Below are positions 1 through 11,667 of a stretch of DNA of 41,074 nucleotides, piece by piece (position 1 is the stretch's first letter; each line of letters opens with the position of its first letter). Below the pieces are notes generated by a model, which searched no databases, was not told where the DNA came from, and worked only from the letters and a program-made list of their open reading frames with translations. The DNA comes from an uncultured Lachnospiraceae bacterium (GTDB lineage: Bacteria > Bacillota > Clostridia > Lachnospirales > Lachnospiraceae): positions 1 to 41,074 of the forward strand of contig CADBFP010000015.1 in NCBI GenBank assembly GCA_902793995.1, in the 5' to 3' direction. Made by a program: the position numbers and the translations under genes.

Positions 1-62
1 TCTAATTAGATGTTAATTCTTCGGTATGCAGCTTTCAGGGCGCAAGCCTTGAAAACTTATCA

Positions 63-136
63 GGCCCGATGGCTCAGTTGGTTAGAGCGCCGCCCTGTCA
101 CGGCGGAGGTCGTGGGTTCGAGTCCCATTCGGGTCG
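63..136 (+). tRNA. tRNA-Asp (GTC)
   Basis: A cloverleaf is readable. Acceptor arms GGCCCGA (63-69) and TCGGGTC (129-135) pair with one G-U, and the discriminator is G136. The anticodon loop carries GTC, and the T arm has GGTTCGAGTCC. It is the first of four tRNAs on the same strand, probably one transcript. No promoter is visible in the 62 bases upstream. Confidence 0.95.
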
Positions 137-157
137 CTTGTCTCTTCGGAGACAATT

Positions 158-239
158 GGGGGAATTCCCGAGTGGCCAAAGGGGGCAGACTGTAAATCTG
201 TTAGCAGTGCTTTCGGTGGTTCGAATCCACCTTCCCCCA
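158..239 (+). tRNA. tRNA-Tyr (GTA)
   Basis: Acceptor arms GGGGGAA (158-164) and TTCCCCC (232-238) pair, with discriminator A239. The anticodon GTA is at 192-194. The extended variable arm is as expected for bacterial tRNA-Tyr, which makes this tRNA longer (82 nt) than its neighbours. It lies 21 nt after tRNA-Asp. Confidence 0.95.
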
Positions 240-258
240 CTGCAAGAGCCCTATATAT

Positions 259-331
259 GGGATCATAGCTCAGCTGGGAGAGCACTTGCCTTACAAGCAA
301 GGGGTCACAGGTTCGAGCCCTGTTGGTCCCA
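259..331 (+). tRNA. tRNA-Val (TAC)
   Basis: Acceptor arms GGGATCA (259-265) and TGGTCCC (324-330) pair, with discriminator A331. The anticodon TAC (292-294) sits in the loop CTTACAA closed by CTTGC/GCAAG. It is the third tRNA of the cluster. Confidence 0.95.
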
Positions 332-358
332 GGGAGGGCTCTTTCTTTATAATCATTC

Positions 359-430
359 GCCGACGTGGCTCAACGGCAGAGCAGCTGATTTGTAATCAGC
401 AGGTTGCCGGTTCGAATCCGGCCGTCGGCT
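359..430 (+). tRNA. tRNA-Thr (TGT)
   Basis: Acceptor arms GCCGACG (359-365) and CGTCGGC (423-429) pair perfectly. The anticodon TGT (391-393) is in a 7-nt loop closed by GCTGA/TCAGC. It is followed at once by a T-rich stretch (430-437), which may contribute to 3'-end formation of the cluster. Confidence 0.95.
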
Positions 431-449
431 TTTTTCTTTGTAATTACCA

Positions 450-512
450 GTGCCATTCCGCATGTAGGAGACTTAACTTCTCTTTTCATTTGGAATGGCA
501 CATTTTTAATTT
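450..512 (+). terminator. Possible terminator of the tRNA cluster
   Basis: A perfect 10-bp inverted repeat, GTGCCATTCC (450-459) and GGAATGGCAC (492-501), is followed by ATTTTTAATTTT on the plus strand. The loop is long (32 nt), so it is less certain than a compact terminator. It lies between the tRNA cluster and the end of the convergent minus-strand gene. Confidence 0.4.
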
Positions 513-514
513 TC

Positions 515-1414
515 CTATTCTATCATACTGAATTCATACTTTTCTGCATTATAGTAATATACATTGTCCGATAATCGTTCGCTTTCGTCCACCACATTCA
601 GATTGATCTCTTTCACCATTTCCTTCAATTTTTCTGCTTCATCCAATTCTGCGGCCGGCAGCATCAGAACTTCATGAATGGATGAGGGCAGAATATAATA
701 ATCGCCTTTTGCTATCTCTGCCAATTTTTCCATTATTCCTGGATAGAAGAGTCCCGCCGAGGAGCCCCAACCTTTACTGCGTACCACATAGAGAGGCATT
801 TTTTGTCCCTTGAAGCAATCTATAGGGGCATTATGCTGCTCCAGCACTTCTCGTATGGGTGTAATATCACAGGGCATCAGTTTTGCGCTGTTTTCCAGCG
901 CATCAAAGTTTAGCTTTTCCTCGTCGATTCCCCAATGCTCCATCATTTCTCTGTTGATCAGAATGCTGGCCAGCTGTCCTTTAATCTCCTTTAGGCTGAT
1001 GTGATAGCTGAGGGATAAATCGCAGTAGTCCCGATGGGGTATTCTTTCCAGAAGCTCTTGATTGTTAGCTTTATTGCTGAGGCGCACAAAGAGCTTGGAT
1101 TTTATGCTATTGTACGAAAGCACCCTGTCGGATTGTTTGGCCAATGTGGCAGGAAAGGAGATTTTTTCTATCGTGTCACAGATGGTTTCTGCAATTTCTT
1201 GCATCGACTTTCCTGCCAGATAATCCTGATAAGATAAATCCAGCTTGATGGCGGGAGATACCGTCTGGTCTTTTTTCCGAACAATTAAACCCGTATAGCT
1301 TTCGTTAAGCTTTTGTATCCTATGGAGGGAGCACTCCCCCTCTTGGTAAGAGGGGGGAAGCAACTCCTGGACTCTATTTAATATTTCTGTGCAAAAACTT
1401 TGAAAATCTTTCAT
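515..1414 (-). CDS. DUF5688 family protein
   Basis: This 299-aa soluble-looking protein has the C-terminal pattern of the DUF5688 family common in Lachnospiraceae: YYILPSSIHEVLMLP, an LKEMVKEIN stretch, then LSDNVYYYN. The function of the family is not known to me. I place the start at the ATG at 1414-1412, because AGGAAAGG lies about 10 nt upstream and the ATG overlaps the stop of the upstream giant adhesin gene in an ATGA arrangement. A TTG three codons earlier would sit too close to that ribosome binding site. The overlap implies translational coupling to the adhesin, so its level should follow that of the spliced or internally translated adhesin message. No signal peptide or membrane segment is seen. 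Confidence 0.8.
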   Translation of the reverse strand: MKDFQSFCTEILNRVQELLPPSYQEGECSLHRIQKLNESYTGLIVRKKDQTVSPAIKLDLSYQDYLAGKSMQEIAETICDTIEKISFPATLAKQSDRVLSYNSIKSKLFVRLSNKANNQELLERIPHRDYCDLSLSYHISLKEIKGQLASILINREMMEHWGIDEEKLNFDALENSAKLMPCDITPIREVLEQHNAPIDCFKGQKMPLYVVRSKGWGSSAGLFYPGIMEKLAEIAKGDYYILPSSIHEVLMLPAAELDEAEKLKEMVKEINLNVVDESERLSDNVYYYNAEKYEFSMIE

Positions 1415-4400
1415 CCTTCCCAATCCTTTCCTCTGATTAATAGCAGCATGGTGCCCAGCGTTCCAATGAAGAGTAGAATATAGAAAGGCAATATGTTTCT
1501 GTCTCCCGTTTCAGGCGGAGTGTTTTGGAACGGAATCGGTGAGGGAGCTGTATTTCCCTTGCTTTCTTCTTCATTCCAAGGCTCCGTCTCAGGTATTGCC
1601 TCGGGATCTCTTTCAGGTTCTTTCATAGGTTCTGTCGGCTTTGGTGGAGAAATTTTCTCGTACACATAGATGACATCCTGGGTGCCTTCTACGACCTTCC
1701 CGGCAGCGGGAGCGGACTTTTCATCCATCTCCACAAAGCGGTAGTGCTCGATTTCCTCCTGAGTGGTCTTGTACTCGGTGCCTACGGGCACTTCATCTAA
1801 GACCACGGTCTTTTCGATCAGAACCCTGCCCTTCTTGTCCACGTAGATCACGGTGACCGTTCCGGTTAAGGTGGCGGGGTTCTCCTCGTCGTCCTTCTCC
1901 GTAATGGTGGGATTCTCGGGGGCGTTAGGCTCGTTGGGGTTAGGAGCCTCTACCGTAGCCACATTGTAGATGCGGCCGGCTTTTGCTTCTTCCCGGGTGG
2001 TGGTGTGCTTTAAGTCGAAGGACTTCTTATCGCCTGCCATGAAGCCGGTGATAACAGCTTCGAAGTCGAGCATTTCGTCCTTTACTGTGGCACAATCAAA
2101 GTCCATATTGCCGTCGTTGATGACGGTGATGCGGAAGATTATTTTCTCCCCTTCCACAAAACCAACACCGTTAGCAGGCTTATTTACAGTCTCCTTTATG
2201 ATGGTGATGTGCGGCTTAGGGTCGATGGTGGGTACTTCCACTTCCTTATCCTCGGGCACAACAGGTTCGTCGCCTTCAGGATCCGGGTAGTCTTCAGGAC
2301 GCTCGGGCTTGCCGGAAGAGGTCAGTACGTTCAGCACCGTACCGGCTTCTACATCCTCAGCCGTGACAGTGTAGGACAGATCCTTCTCAAAGGTCTCGCC
2401 AATCGCCAGCTTGATGGTCTCGGCATAGCCAACCAGATCGTCCTTCACCTCGATTACGAGAGGCAAGTTACCCGTGTTGGTCAGGGTGATCTTATAGGTC
2501 ACTTCCTCACCTTCCACGTAAGCCACGCCGTTTTTGGGAGCATTGGTCAGTACCTTTTCCTGCTCATAAGCGGGATCTTCAATCATCGTAGGCGGATCCT
2601 GTTCTTCATCCTCAGGGATGATAGGTTTGTCGCTTTCGGGATCGGGGTACTGAGGCGGACGCTCGGGCGTTCCCTTGGAGGTCAGCACATTGAGCACATG
2701 TCCTGCTTCAGCGTCTTCCTTCGTCACTTCGTAAGGAAGCTCCACTTCCCAGGCACCGTCCACAGCCAGCTTCACTTCCTCTTCGAAGCCCAGCAGCTTG
2801 TCACTTACCTTCACGATCAGCGGCAGGTTGCCAGTGTTCTTAAGGCTCAGCTTGAAGGTGATGGTTTCGCCTTCTACATAGGCAATACCGTTCTTCGGCT
2901 TGCTGATGACGCTCTTAGCCTGCTCGTAGGCGGGGTTCTCTACCATCGTAGGCGGATCCTGCTCCACGGGAGGAGGGGTGATCTCTACAGGCGGCTCTTC
3001 GGGAGGGCAGTAGGGCGGAATGCCCTTGGAGGTCATCACGTTGAGCACGTGTCCGGCCGCAGCGTCTTCCTTCGTCACCGTGTAGTACACTTCCTCGGCC
3101 CAGCTTTCACCGGGAGCCAGCTTCACTTCCTTCTCGAAGGCTACCAGTTCATCCTTAACCGTAATGGTCAGAGGCTGATTTCCGGTATTGTTCAGAGACA
3201 GCTTAAAGGTAATCACTTCGCCTTCCACATAGGCAATGCCGTTCTTGGGAATGCTTACTACTTCCTTGTTCTGCTCGTAGCCCGGCTTAAACTCCATGGC
3301 GGGAACTTCTTCCTCGTCCTTCTCAGTCAGATCGGGCTTCGGGTTCTCGGTAGAAGAGGTCGGGTCCTCACAGGTGGCGGTGGCAATGTTCACGTACTTG
3401 CCAGCCAGGGTATCCTCCTCCGTAATCTTGTAGGTCACGGTGAAGGTTCTGCTCTTGCCGGAGCGCAGAAGGCCGATATAGGCTTCAAACTCCAGGGCAG
3501 CGTCTTCCACTTCCACATCGCGAAGGTCTACTTCGCCGGGGTTGGTGACGATGATCTGATACTTCACGGTCTCGCCCTTAAGGTAGGCAATACCGTTCTT
3601 AGGCTCGGATACAGCAACCTTGGCAATGGACAGGCCTACCTTAGGCTCGTAGGACTTCACATCCTCTTCATCCTCGACGGTGATGGTGGTGGAGGTGCCG
3701 TCCGGGCCGTAAGGGTCTTCCACTTCCGCAGTAGCTACGTTATGCACCTTGCCCGCTTTCGCTTCGGCAGGGGTCACTACGTACTCTACCGTGAAGGATT
3801 TGCTCTTGCCGGGCATGAGACGGCTGATTACGTCTTCAAAGCCCAGTTTGGCATCCGTCACAGTGATGTCTTCCAGAGCCACTTCTCCGGTGTTGGTGAC
3901 GGTGATCTTGTACTTCACCACTTCGCCAGCCCAGTAGCCCTTCTCATGCTTAGGAGTCGAAATCTCTTTCTTCTCGATGGTTATGGAGCGCTTGGGAGCG
4001 GTGGTTTCTACTTCCTCGTCATCCTCAACGGTGATAGTGGTAGAGGTTCCATCCGGGCTCGGGGCAGGGTCTTCCGCCTCAGCCGTGGCTACGTTTAAGA
4101 TCTTGCCAGCCAGCACGTCTGCGATAGTCACTTCGTAGCTTAGCACGAAGGAAGTGCTCTTGCCGGGCAGCAGTCTTGCGATGGTGCTCTCAAAATCGAG
4201 CATGGCATCGGCCACAACAATGTTCTCCAGGATGGTTTCCCCGGTGTTGGTGACGGTGATGCGGTACTTCACGATCTCGCCGTCCCAGTACTTGCCGTCG
4301 TGCGTTCCTTCGGTGATGGCTTCTTTTACGATAGCCATACCGCTCTTAGGCACTGGCTTATAGCTTACGGTCTGCTTGGCATCTGTCAGAGACTTATGCT

Positions 4401-7400
4401 CTGCAATTACGGTGCCGTTCGCATCACGCAGTTCTTCGAATACCACCACATCCTTGTCTTCGTAGGAAGAAGCGTCAAAGACGATCTCCATGACTTCGTG
4501 GTGGTTTTCCACCTTGGGGATAAAGGTCTTGTGGACTTCAATGCCCTTAATCTGTTCCCACTTGCCCTCTGCGTTCTTGGCCATCAAGGTGGCTACCAGT
4601 TCGTAGGAGGCACCGGGCACCAGACCGTTGTAGGTCACGGTATCCAGAATCTTGGCATTTTTCGTCGCAAACCCTTCCCGGGTGTTGGTTCCGGCATCAA
4701 CGGCGCTGGTTAAGATACCCATTTCGCGGTTGAAGATGGTTCCGAAGGAATGATACTGGTAGTTGTACCAGATCTTGAAATCGTCGTTCCTGTACATGAA
4801 ATACTTTTCATTGGCAGGGCTCTTGATCTCTTCCATGTCATAGGAGCCGAAAGGCAGGGCGTACTCGTCATCGTGGATGGGAGAGGTGCCGAACCATGTG
4901 CCCCAGTTCCAGGCTTCTTTCGCGATTAACTCGTCGATGATGGCCTGAGGGATGAAACCTTCTTCGGCATAGGGCTTAACGATAGCGTCAATGCCGTTGG
5001 TGTTGTTGGAGTGCAGGTTGTAGAGCTGGTCGGTGCCGTAGTAGGCGTTGTGATTCGTCATAATGTAATGCGTCTCACCCGTCTCTTTTAAGGTCACCTT
5101 GAACACTACGTAAGGCAGATGTTCCTGGGTGGACTCGATCTTCTTCTCGAAGTAGATGCCCGCCCGGACCACCTTGTTGTCAAAGTGCAGCAGACTGGTA
5201 TCGTATTCCACATGCCCGTCGGCCCGGGTGATGGCCTTGAAGGTCTTTTCTTCCCGGTCGGTGTACATGTAGGAAGCGTTGGCATACAGCTGACCTAAGC
5301 GGTCCTCAGATACGCCGTACTTCACGATATCAGAGATTTCATCGAACATGTCGCCCTGCTTTACAGTGCTGAGGGTGGACAGTTCCATGAGGCCGTAAGT
5401 ACCGTAGGACATGGTGTAAGGCAGTTCAATGATGCCTTCCGCCGTGGACTTAATCACGTCGATGACCTGGCCCGGCACAAAGAGTTTCTCAAAATGCTCT
5501 ACAAACACGGGGTTTGCGGAACGATTGATAAGAGCAAAGCGGATGCCTTCGAAGCTTGCCCCGCCCTGGGTCTTGTTCGTACCCAGATCCAGGTCGTACT
5601 TAAACAGCTCGGGGTTCTTCGGCTCTTCGGGCTCGTTTTCGAACACCTTGCCGTCCTTCGTGGCTTCGTAAATCTTGCCTTCCTCACGTACTTCGATGCG
5701 GTGAACAAGGTTCTTCCACAGGTAGGAGTAGTTGGCCATTTCGTGGCTGCCCATCACTACCTCTTTGCCGATCTCGGCTACGGAGTCGATGCGAAGCTCG
5801 ATCACATCGTAAGTACCATAGGCCAGAGCCTTGGCAGAGGACTGAGCCTTCCCGTCCTTATCGGCGGACAGGACCAGAGCCACAGCATCCTTCGGGATCA
5901 CAGTTCCGTCAGGAAGCAGAACTTCCTCGGCAGAACGGTTGATTACCGCATAGCGAACGCCGATGAATCCGGCATCGCCCTGAGGGATGTCATCCGTGTA
6001 GAAATCGCGCTTGGTGATGGAAACGCCGCCCCGAACCACAGGGTTCGTGAAAGGCACTTCGCAAGGCACGATCTCGCCGTGGATGCGGGTCTTTACGGTC
6101 TGGCTGAAGGCCTTGTAAAGGTAAGAAGCGTTGGCATAGATGCTCTCGCCCTTTACCACGTCATTCCACATGGTTCCTACTTCGAAGCCAGCGGCGTCCA
6201 TACGGAGCTCGATTACTTCATAGGTGCCGTAAGGCAGATCCATGTTTCCGGTCTTAGCCTTGCCGTCTTTGTCCGTGGTCAGAACAGCCGCTACAGCGTT
6301 CTTTTCCACCTTCACGCCCTTGACCCACACTTCCTTTGCGGAGCGGTTTACGATGGCAAAGCGGATGCCTGCTAAGGAAGCATCGCCCTGAGCTGTATCG
6401 TGCTTATCATCCTTCTTTTCGAGGGAGATACCGCCCTTGACAGGGGTGTTGTCAAAGCTGGTCTCGTAGATCTTGCCTTCTTCCCGAACCTTGATAGGCT
6501 TCACCTGGTTCTTGTACAGGTAAGAGGCATTGGCATAAATGCTTTCGCCTTCCACTAAGACCGCGCCGATCTTAGCCACGGCATCCCGGCGCAGCTCTAC
6601 CACGTCGTAGGTGCCGTAAGGCAGGTTTTCGGCCGTGGTGGCCTTGCCATTCTTGTCCAGAATGACGACGGCGGCTACAGCGCCCTTCTCTACCTTGGTT
6701 TCGCCAATCATCACAGCACTGAAGGAACGGTTGATCACCGCATAGCGGATGCCTTCGAAAGTAGCATCGCCTTCGGGGGTCATGTTTTCCGTATCCGTCT
6801 TGGTGACGGAGGCTTTGCCCTTGGTAGGGATGTTCTCGTAGTTTAAGGTGTACTGCTTTCCGTTTTCACGGACGGTCTGAGTCTTGGACTGCTCGGACCA
6901 CTGGTAGGAATCGTTGGCATAGGTGCTTATGCCCAGCTTGTCGCTTCCTTCGTACTTATCGCCCAGATCAATGGTAGCGTCTTTCCTGAGCTCCACTACG
7001 CGGTAGGTGCCGTAAGGCAGAGAAGAACTGTATGCCTTCCCTTCTGCGTTTAAGGTCACGATTTCTACAATCTGGCCTACCGGGTACAGGGTGCCGTTCA
7101 CCTTTACGGTCTTGGAAGACATATTGATGATGGCATAGCGGATTCCGGTGAGAACCGCATCGCCCTGGGTAGCTGTCATTTCGGCATCTTCCTTGATGAT
7201 CTCAAGGGAGCCGGGGACGGGTTTGTTGGGCTCTTTGGGCGTGACTTTGATCTCGTTGTGCTTGGTCACGCTCATGGGCTGCTTGTTTTCCGCCCACAGG
7301 TAAGAGGCGTTGGCATAAACGCTGGTGCCTTTGTTCACATCAGCCCAGGCCTTACCGATGATGCCCTGCCTTTCAGCATCCATCCGCATTTCATATACGG

Positions 7401-10400
7401 TATAGGAGCCGTAAGGCAGTTCTCCGGTCTCGCACTCGCCTTTCTCGTTGGTTCTTACGACGGCGGCTACTGCGCCCTTCTCTACTCTGGTAGTGCCGAT
7501 CATCACGGTGTTTGCAGAGTCGTTTACGATAGCGAAGTAGATGTCAGCCAGGGAGGTATCGCCCTGCGTCTCTTCCGTCTCTTCGTCCACCTTCACCACT
7601 TTGATATGGCCTTCCACTACGCGGTTTGTGGCATCTTTCTCAGCTGCCTTTACCACGCCGTTTTCGGTCAGGGTGATGGTTTGCTCGTTCTTATCCCACA
7701 GATAGGAGTCGTTAGCCAGGATGCCGTCGCCAGTAGGCAGAGCAGGCAGGGCCTCGCCCTTTGCGGCACCGCTATTCACCCACAGCTCTACTAACTTGTA
7801 GGTGCCGTAAGGCAGGTTGGCCGTGCATTCGGCTTTTCCTTCTGCGTTGGTGGTAATGATAGCAGCGATCTGGTTAGGCTCGATTACCACGCCGCCTACC
7901 AGCACCTTCTCCTGGGAGGTGTTGATGATGGCAAAGCGGATTCCGGCCAGGGAGCCATTACCCTGAGCACCGTCAGCCAGTTCAGCGTCCTTCTTCACGA
8001 TGGATACGCCGCCCTTTACTACGGTGTCGCTGTAAGCCATGTCTACCGTAGGGTTAGGAGTGCCCGTGTACGCTAAGGTAGCAGGCTGCTTTTGTTCCGC
8101 ATACAGGTAGGAGTCGTTAGCCAGGATGCTTTCTCCGGCACTTTCAGCCTTGGCATCATAGGCATCGCCTACGTTGAACACGCTGTCCTTCCGCAGCTCA
8201 ACCACTTCGTACTTACCCATCTGGAGGTACTCGGCGGGAGTGGCGGCCTCGCCCTTCTTGTCCGTGGTAAGGATGGCAGCGATAGCGCCGTCAGCAATCT
8301 CGGAACCGTTAGGCAGGAAAGCGGTTTCCCCGGTGCGGTTTACGATAGCGAACTGAATGCCCTCTAAGGAGGCATTGCCCTGTACGGAGCCGTTGCCTGT
8401 TTCCTTGTCGGTCTTTACGACCTTGATCTGTCCGCGGATCAGCTCGTTCTTGGCGGTAGCCACAATGCCCTGAGTCTGGTTCTCGTCAGAGAGAGTAAAG
8501 CTCTTAGGATTGATGGTAGGCTCGCCATAGATCAGCTTCTGAGCCGCCGTCAGGTTTTCTTCCACGGTATAGTTGCCGTAAGGCACCTTGCCGAAGTCGA
8601 TTTCGCCCTTGGCATCGGTGGTGCCGCTCTTGGTGAAGCTTCCGCCGATAGACCGGGTGCCGGTGATGGTGAACTTAAAGCCCTGCACCTTGCCATCCTC
8701 GGAGACCTTCTTTAAGGTCACCTGGGTGGTCTTTGCCGTTTGGGTGAAGGTGAAGGTCACTTCCTGCTTCTGAGCGTTAATGGTCACGCTATCCGCGCTC
8801 TTTGTTTCCCATACTTTCTGCTGCTCGGCTGTCAGCTTCTCCTCCACAGAGTAGGTGCCGTAAGGGATGCCGTTTACGGTCACTTTGCCAGTAGCATCCG
8901 TGGTCACAGTCCGGGAGTAGGTATAGCCTGCATCAGAGGTGCCGGAGATAAGGAAGTTAAAGCCTGCACCGCCTGTCTTTTCGCCTTCCGGTACTACCTT
9001 CACGATGGTAAGGCTGCCCGGGATGGGGGTGTTGGTGACGTTTACGGGTACATAGCCCGCAGAGCCCATGGCAGAGGCAGAAACGGTCACAGGCATGTCG
9101 TCTGCGGCATTCCAGATAGCCTTCTGCGCATTGGTGAGTTCTTCCTTCACGCTGTAGTTATTGCCGAAAGGCACGTTCTCAAACAGAGCGATACCATCGG
9201 CATTGGTGACGGCGGTCATGTTGACGGCCTTGCTCAGCAGGGAAGTGCCCGTCAGACGGAAGGTAAAGCCGCTAAGATCCACTTTGGTCTCGTCGGCATA
9301 CTGCACCTTTGCCACCTTCTTCTCCACCCGCACCTTGCCTAACTGAGGGGTGTTGGTGATGGAGCCCAGGTTGTAGGTTTCGCCTGCGTTCGCCGTAATG
9401 GTCACGGCCTTGCCCGGAGCCACATAGGCGGGATCCATGTCGTAGCCAGCGGGGACGGATTCTTCAATCAGCGTGGCCTTGGTGCCGGAAATGATCCCGG
9501 TCCAGGTAGCCGTTCCGTCAGCTCCGGTGGTCTTTTTATGGTCCGCATTGTCGTACTTCAGGTTGAAGACTACTCCAGCGATGGGCTGACCCGCATCGTC
9601 CACCTTCTTTAAGGTGGCGGATACAACGGAGGCATTGGTGACTGTCCCCAGGTTAAAGGTAGCGCCGGGGTCAGCTTTTAAGGTAATGCTCTTACCGGGA
9701 GCCGCATAGGCCGGATCGATCTGATATCCGGCAGGGGCTTTAGTCTCGATAAGGGTAGCAGCGGTTCCGGCGGCCGTCCAGGGAATGTTCTTCCAGGTAT
9801 AGGAGCCGTCCGCTCCGGTAGTCCCTACATGGTCCGTGCCATCGTAGCGAAGGTTAAAGGTAGCGCCTGCTACGGCCTTGCCTGCATTGTCCACCTTCTT
9901 CACAGTGGCATCGAAGTACTTAGGGGAAGGGGTGTTGGTAGCCGTTCCGGCGTTTACCGTAGCGCCTGCCGCCACCTGTGATCCGTCCACCGCCACATCC
10001 ATCGTGTTAATCGCATACTTAAAGTGTGCGTTGGCGTTGGGCGAAGATCCCTGTAAAGGACCGTTCGTGTTGAACACGTCACCCACTTGATAAGTGGCGT
10101 CGGAACGCAGCTCAAATACCCGGTAATTGCCCACAGGGTAGGAGCCAGTGGAAGTCACCGTGGCGGTATTCGCGCTCCCGGAGTTCTTGATGGTCAGAAC
10201 TTCCAGAACGGTGTTGTTGACAGAATAGGTCTTTCCGTCAGATGCCACGATAGGCTTTGTGCCGTTGCGGGTGATGATGACGAACCGAATGCCGTCCAGG
10301 GTGGCCCCGGGAGGCATGGCTCCGTCTGCCTGTTTGTTAACCTTAATCTTCACAAGCTGGGCGTTGGTGACGGTCCCCAGGTTGTAGGTAGCGCCGGGGT

Positions 10401-11486
10401 CGGCTTTTAAGGTAATGCTCTTGCCGGGAGCCGCATAGGCCGGGTCGATCTGATATCCGGCGGGAGCGGAGGTCTCGGTAAGGGTAGCAGCGGTTCCGGC
10501 GGCCGTCCAAGGAATGTTCTTCCAGGTATAGCTGCCGTCTGCACCGGTAGTCCCTACATGATCAGTGTTGTTGTAGCGCAGATTGAACTTTGCGCCAGCC
10601 ACGGCTCTGCCAGCCGCATCCACCTTCTTCACCGTAGCATCAAAGTACTTCGGGGAAGGGGTGTTGGTGGCGGTGCCTGCGTTAATCGTCGTGCCTGCTG
10701 TGGCCTGCGCCCCGCTGATGGTCACATCCAGCTGGTTGGTGGCAAAGCCAAAGTGGGCATTGGCGGTGTTGCTGCTGCCGTGCTTGGCACTGTTTCCGTC
10801 CCAGGTATCGCCTGCTTGATAAGTGGCGTCGGAACGAAGTTCGTACACCCGGTAGTTGCCTGCCGGATACTTGTTCTTGGAGGTGACGGTAGCGGTAGCC
10901 GCACCGTTAGAGCCGGAAATCGTTAAGATTTCCAGGATGGTGTTGTTTCCCGTGTAGGTCTTGTTTCCTACCACAACGGGCTTGGAGCCGTTGCGGCTGA
11001 CGAGAGCGAACTTAACGCCGTCCAGGGTTGCCCCGGTGGGCATAGTGCCATTCGCCTTTTTCGTCACATTGATGGAAACCGTTCCGGGGGTCTCTTTGGA
11101 TGCTACCGCCAGATCGGGGGCGTTGGAGACGTTGACCGTTTCAATCGTCGTTCCCGTCACCAGGTTCACACGCTGGATCTTGCCTTCCCCTGCATCCTTA
11201 AAGGCGATCTTGTAGGTGCCGGAGTCCAGCTGGTAGCCTGCCGGGGCCGTCTTCTCCTTGATGGAGATAGAGGATCCGGCGGGGATGCCGGAATACCCTG
11301 TTGCCGGGTTAATCGGCAAGGCAGGACCGGATACCTTATAAGCACTTGGATTCTTGAAGTCGATTTCACCCTTCGCATCCGTCTTGAACTCCCAGGTAGC
11401 CTTAGGGGTGCCTGTGGCTGTTTCGTTCTCGTAATAATTCACCGTATAAACGGCATTCTGGAGACTTAAGCCTGCTTGTGCATTCC
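1411..11486 (-). CDS. Giant LPXTG-type adhesin, exon 2 (Cna-B, VaFE, DUF11-like repeats)
   Basis: This is the second exon of a cell-wall adhesin. The open frame starts right after a group II intron, and the first GTG in frame (11442) has no ribosome binding site, so it is not an independent gene. In order it holds a SpaA/Cna-B domain completed by exon 1, and two long repeats related to LDGVKFALVSRNG. Alternating Cna-B domains with EKTAPAGYQ-like ends follow, then about eight repeats of the FAIVNRS...LPYGTY..ELR..ANASYLY type (about 5200-8400). Next come a VaFE domain (about 4345-4715), seven DUF11-like repeats (KYxITVTNTGE, about 1955-4340), and a MucBP-like domain (about 1640-1860). A Pro/Glu stretch, a sortase signal PPETG (1504-1518), a hydrophobic helix and a basic tail end the protein. 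Position 1 of the sorting motif is Pro, not Leu. Joined to exon 1 it gives 3,659 aa. Confidence 0.9.
9640..10660 (-). repeat. Recent segmental duplication inside the adhesin
   Basis: Two nearly identical blocks lie at about 9640-9930 and 10370-10660. Both encode a Cna-B unit with GADGSYTWKNIPWTAAGTAA and GYQIDPAYAAPGKSITLKAD, and they differ at scattered bases only. The intervening segment is paralogous to sequence further upstream in the exon, so the repeat unit is about 730 bp. Such identity indicates recent duplication or gene conversion, and predicts length variation between strains. Confidence 0.75.
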
Positions 11487-11488
11487 AT

Positions 11489-11551
11489 AGCCGAAAGTTA
11501 TGCTTTCCCTTCGGCTCACACCCGGCGTGCGGCTTTCACCGCACCGGGCGT
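11489..11551 (-). ncRNA. Group II intron domains V and VI
   Basis: Domain V is 34 nt (11551-11518). The lower stem ACGCCCGG/CCGGGTGT has 8 pairs including one G-U. The upper stem TGCGGT/GCCGCA is capped by a GAAA tetraloop, and a 2-nt CG bulge sits on the 3' side. Domain VI (11516-11489) is a hairpin AGCCGAA/TTCGGCT followed by the terminal AT. I see no obvious bulged adenosine on the 3' strand of domain VI, so hydrolytic rather than branched splicing is possible. The sequence matches the conserved group II fold closely. Confidence 0.92.
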
Positions 11552-11667
11552 TTAGCCATTGACTTGTTTTAGATTTGTTTAAGAGAGTATTTTCTGTTCC
11601 TCGTATAGAGAGGCGTGGTTTTTCTTCTTCCCCGGCTGGCAAGGGCCGGAGAGGAGAAGATTTATCG

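Noticed and set aside
2209-4098. Long plus-strand open frame (629 codons) opposite the adhesin gene
   Set aside because: It is antisense to repeated adhesin domains, its protein mirrors the repeats, and it has no supported start or known domain.
11442-11442. GTG at 11440-11442 as the true start of the giant protein
   Set aside because: No ribosome binding site, and it would begin inside a Cna-B domain whose first strand is in exon 1.
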